Assembly (NCBI GenBank): GCA_947167995.1
Contig: CAMVKS010000001.1
Span: 1-64,000 of the forward strand
Direction: 5' to 3'
Length of the DNA: 64,000 nucleotides
Source of the DNA: an uncultured Prevotellaceae bacterium
GTDB taxonomy: Bacteria; Bacteroidota; Bacteroidia; Bacteroidales; Muribaculaceae
A program made the position numbers and the translations under genes. How positions within the stretch are numbered: position 1 is the first letter of the stretch; each line of letters opens with the position of its first letter. This document shows, in pieces, positions 18,770 through 27,785 of this stretch. Under the pieces are notes generated by a model. The model was not told where the DNA came from, did no database searches, and saw nothing but the letters and a program-made list of their open reading frames with translations.

Positions 18770-20185
18770 ATGAAAAACAAGTTAGATACTTTACTGCTGT
18801 TGATAGCTGCTTTTGTCGTAGTGTCGCTCACGGGTTGTATTGATGACGAGATCTCTAATAGTCCGAGCGATATCTTGACCTTTTCGACCGATACTGTCAA
18901 GTTTGATACTGTAATAACAAGCCAAGGAACTCCAACCAAGCAGTTCCTTGTCTACAATAAGGGAAAGAAGGCTCTGAATATTTCATCCATAAAAGTTGTA
19001 GGTGAGAGCAAGGGCCATTTCTTCCTTAATGTTGACGGCGTTAAGGGCAATGAGTTCCACGATATTGAAGTGCGGGGCAATGACAGCATTTTTGTCTTTG
19101 TAGAGAGCCGTCTTGACCCAACCAATCAGGATGAGCCCGAATACTTGGAAGATAATATCGAGTTTGTCACCAATGGTGTGACTCAAAAAGTCGCTGTCAC
19201 AGCGTGGGGGCAGGATGTGATAATACTTAACGACACAACGCTCTCCGAGGCTACACATCTCTCTTCGAGAAAACCCTACTTGATTTATGGAACCCTCACT
19301 GTCGACTCTTTGGTAGACGTGACAATCGACCCCGGTGCTACATTGCTCTTCCATGACAAGGCTTCTCTTCTTGTCAGAGGCAAGCTCACGGCTAAAGGCA
19401 CTCACGATGAGCCCATCACTCTTCGTGGCGACCGCCTCGACCATGTTGTGGGTGAGATTGGCTATGACATCATGAGTGGTCAGTGGGATGGCGTGTATTT
19501 CGACTATGGAAGCTACGACAACGAGTTGAGCCATGTGATCATGCGTGGCAATACTCGTGGCATGCAGGTCTATTCCAAGGATATGACTCATCGCTCGTTG
19601 CATCTGTTAAATTGTGTGCTTCATAATGCCACTTTTCTAACTTTGCTCGGGGAGAATGCCTGGATTGATGCCGAGGGCACCGAGTTCAGCGATGCTGGAA
19701 TCTACGTTGCCTATTTCATTGGTGGTAAATTGGGATTTGTGAACTGTACTTTTGCCAACTATTATCTCTTTGCGGCTATCGAGGGACCATTGGTGAATCT
19801 TGTGACGCTTAATGAAGATGGGACATTGGCAATGTTTGATGGCCACTTCGACAACTGCATTTTCTATGGCAATACCAGTGAACTTAACGTTGATGCCCTT
19901 GACGGCATGAATGTGATAATGCGCAACTGCTTGTTGAAAAGCACAGGTGAAGACGATGCCTGCTTTATCAATTGCGTGTGGGATGCCGATCCCAAGTTCT
20001 ATACCGAGCGCGAAGAATACATCTTTGATTACCGATTGCGCAACGAAAGCGATGCGATAGCACGGGGCGACCGTTCTTACTGTCCCGAGTGGGCACGATA
20101 TGACCGATATGGTGTTGACCGATTTGCCAGTGAGGGACACGACATAGGCGCCTATGTATGGGTGCCGGCTCCTGTTGAAGAGTAA
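18770..20185 (+). CDS. Lipoprotein, right-handed parallel beta-helix-like
   Basis: Lipobox SLTGCIDD; repeated strand/turn pattern (TVDSLVDVTIDPGATLLFHDKASLLVRGKLTAKGTHDEPI). Confidence 0.65.
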   Translation: MKNKLDTLLLLIAAFVVVSLTGCIDDEISNSPSDILTFSTDTVKFDTVITSQGTPTKQFLVYNKGKKALNISSIKVVGESKGHFFLNVDGVKGNEFHDIEVRGNDSIFVFVESRLDPTNQDEPEYLEDNIEFVTNGVTQKVAVTAWGQDVIILNDTTLSEATHLSSRKPYLIYGTLTVDSLVDVTIDPGATLLFHDKASLLVRGKLTAKGTHDEPITLRGDRLDHVVGEIGYDIMSGQWDGVYFDYGSYDNELSHVIMRGNTRGMQVYSKDMTHRSLHLLNCVLHNATFLTLLGENAWIDAEGTEFSDAGIYVAYFIGGKLGFVNCTFANYYLFAAIEGPLVNLVTLNEDGTLAMFDGHFDNCIFYGNTSELNVDALDGMNVIMRNCLLKSTGEDDACFINCVWDADPKFYTEREEYIFDYRLRNESDAIARGDRSYCPEWARYDRYGVDRFASEGHDIGAYVWVPAPVEE

Positions 20186-20203
20186 TACTTTTTTCTATAA
20201 AAA

Positions 20204-20249
20204 GATAGCCCGATGATTTCATGTAAGTCATCGGGCTATTTTTATTTTG
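20204..20249. terminator. Bidirectional intrinsic terminator
   Basis: ATAGCCCGATGA..TCATCGGGCTAT followed by TTTTATTTT; between convergent genes. Confidence 0.85.
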
Positions 20250-20253
20250 TGTG

Positions 20254-21411
20254 TCAGGCTTGTTGGGTTTGTTGCTGGGGCTTTTCTTCTCTCTTCTTCT
20301 TGTCTTTTTTCTTGGCATATAGCGGATTGGGCTTGTGGAGAACATACTCGCTATAGTAGCTGATGATAAGGGTGGTGAGGGGTAGGGCGATGATTAGACC
20401 CACAAAGCCCAGCACATATCCCCATATCGATAGCGACAGGAATACGATGGCGGGATTTAGGCCCATCTGCTGCTTCATGATGCTGGGGATGAGGATGAGG
20501 TCCTGAATGACCTGGCAGATGCAATAGGCAGCGAATGTCCAGCCAAAGAGATACCAGAAACCCTGACCTGTGTCGACCGAAGCCACAAGGCACAGGAAGG
20601 CGGCTATAGGGAATGATATGAGCTGAAGGTAGGGTACCATGTTCAGCAACCCTATAAAGAGACCAAAGACGATTGCCATGGGCAACCCTATTATTGAGAA
20701 CTCTATGGCAAAGATGATTCCCACTAAAAGCGACACCATAGCTTGCCCACGGAAGTATCGGCTCATCGTCTGCTCCACGTCGCGCATAACCTTGAAGCTG
20801 ATGCGGCGGTAGCGAGGCGGGATTGCTGCCTTGAATCCTCTTGTGATTTTGTCGTAGTCAAGCAGGATGAAGAACATATACATGAGAACAAGCAACACTG
20901 TGACGATGCCAAGCAACATGCTTAATGTGCCGCCGAGCACGCTCCAGGTGCCGTTGGCAACACTGTTGATGACATTCATCCATTCTTCCTTCGTTAGCAG
21001 TTTCTGCCATTGAGAGAGATCGACGTTTTGCCTGAAGAATTCCTGAACAGCAGCAGGAATGTGGTGGATTTTGACAGTTGCTTTCGCATAGTTTGTCAGC
21101 ATCTTTGTCATGTCGCTCACCTCATTGCCTATGTAGGGAATCAGCCACCACAGCACAATCGTGATAACTGCGATAGCAATTATGATGGCTAAAATAGAGG
21201 CTAAAGCTCGTCCTTTCAGGTGAAGAACCTTCATGAGCCATTCCACAAGAGGGTTGAGCATGTAAGCCAAAAGACCACCCACCAAGAATGGTAGCAGTAT
21301 GCTACTCAGGTAGTTGATGACATATATAACAGCGACAATACTGATAATCGCTATTATCAACCGAGTGATTCGGTCTAAATCATAACGCTTGCGAGTCTCG
21401 GTATTTTCCAT
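20254..21411 (-). CDS. AI-2E family transporter (permease)
   Basis: Multi-TM; GLPMAIVFGLFIGLLNMVPYLQ, family-typical C-terminal PAIVFLSLSIWGYVLGFVGLIIALPLTTLI. Confidence 0.88.
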   Translation of the reverse strand: MENTETRKRYDLDRITRLIIAIISIVAVIYVINYLSSILLPFLVGGLLAYMLNPLVEWLMKVLHLKGRALASILAIIIAIAVITIVLWWLIPYIGNEVSDMTKMLTNYAKATVKIHHIPAAVQEFFRQNVDLSQWQKLLTKEEWMNVINSVANGTWSVLGGTLSMLLGIVTVLLVLMYMFFILLDYDKITRGFKAAIPPRYRRISFKVMRDVEQTMSRYFRGQAMVSLLVGIIFAIEFSIIGLPMAIVFGLFIGLLNMVPYLQLISFPIAAFLCLVASVDTGQGFWYLFGWTFAAYCICQVIQDLILIPSIMKQQMGLNPAIVFLSLSIWGYVLGFVGLIIALPLTTLIISYYSEYVLHKPNPLYAKKKDKKKREEKPQQQTQQA

Positions 21412-21427
21412 TTCATTCTTTTTTTTG

Positions 21428-21459
21428 CAAAGTTAGAGGATTCTTGACTAAAAAGCAAA
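21428..21459 (-). promoter_or_regulatory. Bacteroidales promoter for the AI-2E transporter gene
   Basis: Reverse complement TAACTTTG (CAAAGTTA 21428-21435), 20-bp spacer, TTTG (CAAA 21456-21459). Confidence 0.7.
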
Positions 21460-21552
21460 TTTCTTTGTCGCCACATAGTCGTTTTTCAGTACAATTAATT
21501 GCTCCAAAACACACTCGTTGTCTTAATAAAGATTAATTAAGCTATAAAGCTC

Positions 21553-21583
21553 TTTGATTTGTGTTGAATTTTGTATAAATTTG
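21553..21583 (+). promoter_or_regulatory. Bacteroidales promoter upstream of the tnaA leader
   Basis: TTTG 21553-21556, 19-bp spacer, TAAATTTG 21576-21583. Confidence 0.75.
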
Positions 21584-21600
21584 CACAAAATTAAGATTCA

Positions 21601-21684
21601 ATGGTAGTTTACAAACCTTTTACTTCTGCCTATCAGTCTCATAGGTTTCTGAATATTAAAGAGATAGACCATTTTAGTCGCTGA
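21601..21684 (+). CDS. Candidate 27-aa leader peptide ORF upstream of tnaA (MVVYKPFTSAYQSHRFLNIKEIDHFSR)
   Basis: ATG ~18 nt after the -7 box; TGA stop; lies in the ~280-nt leader of tnaA. Confidence 0.35.
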   Translation: MVVYKPFTSAYQSHRFLNIKEIDHFSR

Positions 21685-21866
21685 TTTCTGTTTGGCGACA
21701 CCATTGCTGTGGTTAATGTCCTGGCCTCAGCTTTTATATACACCGAGAAAATTAATCTATATAATAAACAGCAACGAATTGGTGTGCGCTATTATGAATG
21801 ATGTGTCATAGCGCGTGTCGATTCTTGCATGGGAGTTCTCCCACAAATAATATCACATAAAGAATT

Positions 21867-23243
21867 ATGGAATTACCTTTTGCAGAATCTTGGAAGATTA
21901 AAATGATTGAGCCCTTGAAAAAAAGTACTCGCGAGCAACGCGAGCAATGGCTCAAAGAAGCTCACAACAACGTGTTTATGCTCAAAGCAGAGCAAGTTTA
22001 CATTGATTGCCTTACCGACTCCGGCACAGGTGCCATGAGCGACCAGCAGTGGTCGGCTATGATGCTTGGTGACGAGAGTTATGCCGGTGCAACTTCTTTC
22101 TACAAGTTCCAGGAAGTTGTTCAACGCATCTTTGGTTTCAAGTATGTAATTCCCACTCATCAGGGACGTGCTGCCGAGAACGTGCTCTTCTCTTATCTTG
22201 TTAAAGAAGGCAATGTTGTTCCTGGCAATGCTCATTTCGACACCACAAAGGGTCACATCGAAGCTCGCAAGGCAAAAGCTATCGATGTTACAATCGATGA
22301 GGCTAAGGACACTCAACTTGAGATTCCTTTCAAGGGCAATGTTTCGCTCGAGAAGCTCGAAAAGGTGCTCGTTGAGAACAAGGGCAACGTGCCTTTCATG
22401 GTGCTCACTGTTACCAATAACACCGTTGGCGGTCAGCCTGTTTCAATGAAGAACATCAAGGAAACTTGCGAGCTGTGCCACAAGTATGGTGTTCCCGTGG
22501 TTATGGACAGCGCACGCTTTGCCGAGAACTCTTATTTCATTAAGACTCGCGAGGAGGGCTATGCCGACAAGACCATCAAGGAAATTGCACGAGAAATGTA
22601 TAGCTATGTTGACGCTATGACAATGAGTGCCAAGAAAGACGGACTCGTTAACATGGGTGGATTTATTGCAACTAACAACGAGGAGTGGTACGAGGGCGCC
22701 AAATTGTTCTGCATTCCTTTCGAGGGATTCATCACCTATGGTGGTTTGAACGGCCGCGACCTCAACGCTCTGGCAGTAGGTCTTGACGAGAACACCGAGT
22801 TCGAGATGCTCGAGACTCGCATCCATCAGGTGCAGTATCTCGCCAGCAAGCTCGACGAGTATGGTATTCCTTACCAGCGTCCAGTGGGTGGTCACGCACT
22901 CTTTATCGATGCCGACAAGGTGCTCTGTAACGTTCCTAAAGAAGAGTTCCCTGCTCAGACACTCACTTGCGAGCTTTATCTCGAGGCAGGTATCCGTGGT
23001 TGCGAGATTGGCTACATCCTCGCCGACCGCGACCCAGTGACTCGCGAGAATCGCTTCGGTGGCCTCGACCTGTTGCGTCTGTGTATCGCTCGACGCGTTT
23101 ACACCGACAATCACATGAATGTCATCGCAGCAGCCCTCAAGAACGTTTATGACCGTCGCAACGAGATTACACGCGGTGTAGCTATCGAATGGGAAGCGCC
23201 ATTGATGCGCCACTTCACCGTTAAGCTCCGTCGCCTCGGTTAA
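21867..23243 (+). CDS. tnaA: Tryptophanase (tryptophan indole-lyase)
   Basis: MELPFAESWKIKMIEP, YIDCLTDSGTGAMSDQQWSAMMLGDESYAG, PLP lysine MSAKKDGLVNMGG; EAGIRGCEIG is tryptophanase-like rather than tyrosine phenol-lyase-like. Confidence 0.88.
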   Translation: MELPFAESWKIKMIEPLKKSTREQREQWLKEAHNNVFMLKAEQVYIDCLTDSGTGAMSDQQWSAMMLGDESYAGATSFYKFQEVVQRIFGFKYVIPTHQGRAAENVLFSYLVKEGNVVPGNAHFDTTKGHIEARKAKAIDVTIDEAKDTQLEIPFKGNVSLEKLEKVLVENKGNVPFMVLTVTNNTVGGQPVSMKNIKETCELCHKYGVPVVMDSARFAENSYFIKTREEGYADKTIKEIAREMYSYVDAMTMSAKKDGLVNMGGFIATNNEEWYEGAKLFCIPFEGFITYGGLNGRDLNALAVGLDENTEFEMLETRIHQVQYLASKLDEYGIPYQRPVGGHALFIDADKVLCNVPKEEFPAQTLTCELYLEAGIRGCEIGYILADRDPVTRENRFGGLDLLRLCIARRVYTDNHMNVIAAALKNVYDRRNEITRGVAIEWEAPLMRHFTVKLRRLG

Positions 23244-23262
23244 TCTACCAAGCCTGACAAAG

Positions 23263-23293
23263 TAGCCCAATCAGCAACTCGCCGATTGGGCTA
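23263..23293 (+). terminator. Terminator hairpin after tnaA
   Basis: TAGCCCAATC..GATTGGGCTA then TTGTTAT. Confidence 0.65.
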
Positions 23294-23464
23294 TTGTTAT
23301 CTTGTTGATGAAGAGGGGAGAGTGGAGAGGTGAGAGTGGAGAGCACACTATAGTTAGTATTGACACCACAGGAACCATTGCCACTTTTGCACGAAGAGTG
23401 CATGAAGCCTTAGTCGCACGAAGTGCGGTGTGACTCCTCTACTTTGAAAAAGCCCTAAAGACAA

Positions 23465-23497
23465 TAGCCACCTGCGGGTGTTTCCCACAAGTGGCTA
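23465..23497 (-). terminator. Hairpin downstream of nhaD, probable terminator
   Basis: TAGCCACcTGcGGGtgtttCCCaCAaGTGGCTA between convergent genes. Confidence 0.5.
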
Positions 23498-23560
23498 AAA
23501 ACATAAATCATTCTGTATATGTCTCCTCTGAGGTTAGTCTCCTAACATCATGATTTGGGC

Positions 23561-24871
23561 TTAAAGGATAAAGTTCTCGAGCCAGATAAACAGGATTCCG
23601 GCAAGATATCCTAAGAAAGCAATAAATGTTATTTTCTTGAAGTACCAGAAGAATGGAATCTTCTCAATTCCCATAGCCACTACACCGGCTGCCGAGCCAA
23701 TGATGAGCAGGCTACCGCCAACTCCGGCTGTGAAAGTGAGCAGATGCCAGAACAGGCCATCTTCTTCAAAGTACATAAGATACTGCACATCGCCACCAGT
23801 CATGTCGGTGAACATCTTGATACAAGCTGCCACCAATGGCACGTTGTCGACAATCGAGGAAAGCATACCTATCAAGCCGGCTATGGTTACTGGCTCGTGG
23901 ATAGAGTCGTTCAGTCCACCGGCTACCATGTGCAAGATTCCTGCCTGCTGCAGGGCCGATACACTCATAAGAATGCCTAAGAAAAACAGAATTGACGACA
24001 TGTCGATGTGGCGCATAGCCTGCGATACGCGACCACCCAATTTCGGGTCTATCTTATAGCGGGTAATCAAAATCTCGGTAACAAGCCAAATGACACCTAA
24101 CGACATCATCATGCCCATGTAGGGGGGGAGGTGGGTCACAGTCTTGAAGATCGGGACAAAGAGCAAGCCTGCGACACCCAGAATGAGGATTGCCTTGCTG
24201 ATGTGGGGATGTTCTTCCGACATCTGGATTGCTTCCTCCCTGCGAGCCATGGGTTTGGGCATGGGCTCTTTTTTTATCCATCGTGTTGCTATCGCAACAG
24301 GAACGACAACCGAAATAATAGAAGGTATCAGCAAGTTTTCTATCAAACTGCCGGCAGTGACTTTGTCGGCCATCCAGAGCATGATAGTTGTTACGTCACC
24401 AATTGGAGACCACGCACCGCCGCTGTTGGCGGCCAGCACAAGAACGCCAGCAAAAAGCCATCTCTCTTTCTGGTCGGGAAGCAAGCGACGAAGCATCATG
24501 ATCATAATGATGGTCGTTGTCATGTTGTCAAGTACTGCCGACATGAAGAAGGTTGTTATCGACAGAATCCACAACATGCGACGCTTGCTCTTGGCGTGTA
24601 TGTGCTCGGTGATAAAGCTGAATCCACCATAGCGGTCGATGTGTTCCACAATTGTCATTGCGGCAATCAAGAACATCAATATCTCGCATGTCTCGCCCAG
24701 GAACTTGAGAAGTTCGTCTTCCATCGAGGCGTCGTGGGTGCATAATGAATATATCGACCACAGTATTCCACACATGATAAGAGCAAACGTTGATTTGTTG
24801 ACTTTCAACGTGTGCTCAAGTGCAATAAGCAAATAACCTATCACAAATATTGTGATTAATGCAGCTATCAT
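23561..24871 (-). CDS. nhaD: NhaD-type Na+/H+ antiporter
   Basis: Multi-TM; VLAANSGGAWSPIGDVTTIMLW and SSIVDNVPLVAACIKM motifs. Confidence 0.88.
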   Translation of the reverse strand: MIAALITIFVIGYLLIALEHTLKVNKSTFALIMCGILWSIYSLCTHDASMEDELLKFLGETCEILMFLIAAMTIVEHIDRYGGFSFITEHIHAKSKRRMLWILSITTFFMSAVLDNMTTTIIMIMMLRRLLPDQKERWLFAGVLVLAANSGGAWSPIGDVTTIMLWMADKVTAGSLIENLLIPSIISVVVPVAIATRWIKKEPMPKPMARREEAIQMSEEHPHISKAILILGVAGLLFVPIFKTVTHLPPYMGMMMSLGVIWLVTEILITRYKIDPKLGGRVSQAMRHIDMSSILFFLGILMSVSALQQAGILHMVAGGLNDSIHEPVTIAGLIGMLSSIVDNVPLVAACIKMFTDMTGGDVQYLMYFEEDGLFWHLLTFTAGVGGSLLIIGSAAGVVAMGIEKIPFFWYFKKITFIAFLGYLAGILFIWLENFIL

Positions 24872-24911
24872 TGCTCAAAAATAGATTTTTAAAGTATCGG
24901 TAAAAAGAATG

Positions 24912-25337
24912 TTATCTTATTCTGCCACTATCGTTTAATAGCTTTTGGTCGTGAGTTATGCCTTTGTGAGCAAGGAGCAGAAATATAATGGCAATAATGG
25001 GCATAATATTAAAATAAGTCAAGCTGCCAAGCAAGTCACAGTCCTTCTGCAAGAACGAAATCAAGCACATGGTCACAAGCGATGAGATGATGAGAAGGAT
25101 GTTGACCACACACAGCGATTTCTGGAAACGCATACTCTTAAACTTGAAGATTGTAACAAACGACAACAATGCCACGAGGCAGTTGAGGCAGAAGGTGATT
25201 GCGTTCACGCCGCTCAAGCACATGCCTCCAAGAATCACTCTCCCGTTAGCATCGATGAGCGATGGCATGAATGCATAGACTCCCATTAAGATGGCTGCAA
25301 TCAGCAGGAACAAAGATTGTTTTCGTTGTATTACCAT
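24912..25337 (-). CDS. DUF4293-like small membrane protein
   Basis: MVIQRKQSLFLLIAAILMGVYAFMP, four predicted TM segments, typical Bacteroidetes architecture. Confidence 0.65.
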   Translation of the reverse strand: MVIQRKQSLFLLIAAILMGVYAFMPSLIDANGRVILGGMCLSGVNAITFCLNCLVALLSFVTIFKFKSMRFQKSLCVVNILLIISSLVTMCLISFLQKDCDLLGSLTYFNIMPIIAIIFLLLAHKGITHDQKLLNDSGRIR

Positions 25338-25585
25338 TTAATCAAAAGTTGAACTGTTAATATTTGTTTTAATGTGTTTTATTATTTAGTGCAAAATTAA
25401 TGTAAACTATGAAAACAGCAAAATAAAAACAATAGTTTTTAAGTTTATTCTTAATTTTTTTGTGATTAATGATAGAAAATTTCACATGTTGGCAGCATGA
25501 TGTTTGGCAGTTTTCAACTAAAATCATTATTTTTGCACAAGATTTGCAATATATAACTGTTGCTTTTTTGTCATGAGATAGAAAC

Positions 25586-27775
25586 ATGGATAAATCAGAA
25601 ATTTCAAAACTCAAAAACGAGATATTTGCGCATCTTGACAATCGAGAGCTTGCTCTGGCTTTCAGGCTGTTGAAGGTGATGGTCGACAACGCGCCGCAAT
25701 GGGAACTCAAGGAGGAATTCAACCGCCTTAACACTTCCTACAAATATATGCTGCAGTACCTCTCGCAAGGGGTCTTGGATCCTCAGCGAGATAACATTTT
25801 GTCACATATAATATCAGAGAGCTACTTATTAACTGACAAAACTGTCATTGCCCTTGCTGTGTCACAATCCACCCACATCTTTTATAGGCGCCATCAAGAA
25901 TACCGTGGCAGGGACCTTCGTGACATGCTCGAGGAATATCTCATCGAACGCAACAAGATAGATCTTATCGCCAGTGCACACGATGAGAACAATGGCAATG
26001 TCGATGCGTTAAATTCTATCTTGCTACAGTGCGAGACTCATGAGAGCGACATTTTCAATAAGGTGTGGAGCTCTTTTCCATTGTCTAATGCCGATGTGGA
26101 GAACATTGCAAGTTTGCTCAGCAATAGCAAGGTGCCATTGCACATGAAGAGCCTGGTGCTCTCGGCTTTGATGCTTGGAGCAACCAAATTCTTCGACCCA
26201 TCGAAACTCAAGATTCTGTTAGATGGTTATGGCTCTCTCGACGACAGCGAGCTTCAGCTGCGTGCGCTCATCAATGCGGTGATTGTCATTTTCCTGTATC
26301 GCAATCGCTTGAAGTATTATGGTGAGATTCTCACGGCATTGTCATCACTCGAAAGTAGCCCATCTTTCGCAAGCGACCTCAGGCTGGTATTCACAAGGCT
26401 TATTCATAGCCGCAACACCGATAACATTTCTCGCAAGATCAGGAAAATCAGCCCCGACATTTTCAACAAAATAAAAGACCAGTCGCTTGGGACAATCGAT
26501 ATCAATGAGATTGAAGAGAACCCTCAATGGCAGCAGTGGCTCGACGATAGTGGCATCACACGCAAACTCGAAGAAATCAATGAGATACAGCTCGAGGGTG
26601 GCGACGTGTTTATCTCGGCATTCTCAAAACTGAAGACTTATCCCTTCTTCAATACACTGTCCAACTGGTTCTTGCCTTACCACGAGAACTGCACAGCAGT
26701 GTTGGAGGCTTTTGGCAGGAAAAAACATCCTCTCACATCTCTTATCAAGATGATGCCTCTCTTGTGCGACAGCGACAAGTATTCAATGATATTGTCGATA
26801 GCTTCGGCTCCCGAATCGCAGCGCAATATGATGCTCTCCCAGTTTGAGGCACAACGCGAGCAGTTTCAGGAACTTAAATCAGATGAATCACAGTCCATCA
26901 TCAAGATGCGTGATATGATTGTCAACCGTTATATACAGGACCTGTATCGTTTCTTCAAGCTTTATTCACGTCGTCGAGAATTCAAATCGATATTTGACAC
27001 CGACCTCAACCTTACCGATGCAGAGTGCCTGAATGTGTATATTAGCGACACTCCCACACTTTCTTTGATTGCCGAGTTCTATTTCAAGAATGGTTTCTAT
27101 CAAGATGCCATAAAGTTCTACCGCATCATGGTTGCCAATCACGATGCCGACCCTCATGTGTATCAAAAGATAGCTTATTCTTTCCAGGCCCTTGGCCGTT
27201 ATCAAAATGCTCTTAGGAATTACTCGCGCTATGAAATTGTCGACAACACCGATGTGTGGAACATCAAGCAGATGGCACAATGCTACCGAAGCCTGCGTGA
27301 CCATGACAAGGCAATAGAATATTATTCTAAGGCTCTTGAACTGTCGCCTGGCAGTGTGAATGTGTGTCTTAGTTTGGGACATTGCTATCTCGACATGGAC
27401 GACTACGACAATGCCCTTCAGCAATATTACAAGGCCGATTTCATGCCCAAGTGCAAGCATCGAGCATGGCGACCCATAGCCTGGTGCTCGCTGCTCACGG
27501 GTAGGCATGAACAGGGAATCAACTACTATGAGAAAATCATCAATGAGGATACTCCCACATCGCAAGACTATCTCAACTATGGACATCTCTTGCAGTCTAT
27601 GGGCCGAATTGCCGATGCCATAGGCATCTACCGCAAGTCCTTGGCTCTGGAGAACAACGATGTCGAGGCCTTTGCGCGACTATATCTCGATGACCGCAAG
27701 TACCTCGTGGGCAAGTTGAATGTTCCCGATATCGACTACACGACCATCCTTGACGCAGTTATTTATAATTCTTAA
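25586..27775 (+). CDS. Tetratricopeptide-repeat protein
   Basis: C-terminal TPRs (DAIKFYRIMVANHDADPHVYQKIAYSFQALGRYQNALRNY; KAIEYYSKALELSPGSVNVCLSLGHCYL). Confidence 0.85.
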   Translation: MDKSEISKLKNEIFAHLDNRELALAFRLLKVMVDNAPQWELKEEFNRLNTSYKYMLQYLSQGVLDPQRDNILSHIISESYLLTDKTVIALAVSQSTHIFYRRHQEYRGRDLRDMLEEYLIERNKIDLIASAHDENNGNVDALNSILLQCETHESDIFNKVWSSFPLSNADVENIASLLSNSKVPLHMKSLVLSALMLGATKFFDPSKLKILLDGYGSLDDSELQLRALINAVIVIFLYRNRLKYYGEILTALSSLESSPSFASDLRLVFTRLIHSRNTDNISRKIRKISPDIFNKIKDQSLGTIDINEIEENPQWQQWLDDSGITRKLEEINEIQLEGGDVFISAFSKLKTYPFFNTLSNWFLPYHENCTAVLEAFGRKKHPLTSLIKMMPLLCDSDKYSMILSIASAPESQRNMMLSQFEAQREQFQELKSDESQSIIKMRDMIVNRYIQDLYRFFKLYSRRREFKSIFDTDLNLTDAECLNVYISDTPTLSLIAEFYFKNGFYQDAIKFYRIMVANHDADPHVYQKIAYSFQALGRYQNALRNYSRYEIVDNTDVWNIKQMAQCYRSLRDHDKAIEYYSKALELSPGSVNVCLSLGHCYLDMDDYDNALQQYYKADFMPKCKHRAWRPIAWCSLLTGRHEQGINYYEKIINEDTPTSQDYLNYGHLLQSMGRIADAIGIYRKSLALENNDVEAFARLYLDDRKYLVGKLNVPDIDYTTILDAVIYNS

Positions 27776-27785
27776 TCATATTTTC

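Noticed and set aside
21867-23243. Considered tyrosine phenol-lyase rather than tryptophanase
   Set aside because: The EAGIRGCEIG segment matches the tryptophanase EIG pattern rather than the TPL ERG-type motif, and the N-terminus MELPFAESWKIKM fits tryptophanase; an assay would settle it.
23310-23440. GAGTGGAGAG-type near-repeats and small GCAC..GTGC hairpins between tnaA and nhaD
   Set aside because: Short, imperfect, with a similar GA/CT-rich tract near 2160-2200; more likely low-complexity intergenic sequence than a defined element.
25586-27775. Possible SusD-like or enzyme domain in the large TPR protein N-terminus
   Set aside because: No signal peptide or recognisable motif outside the TPRs; left as TPR protein only.
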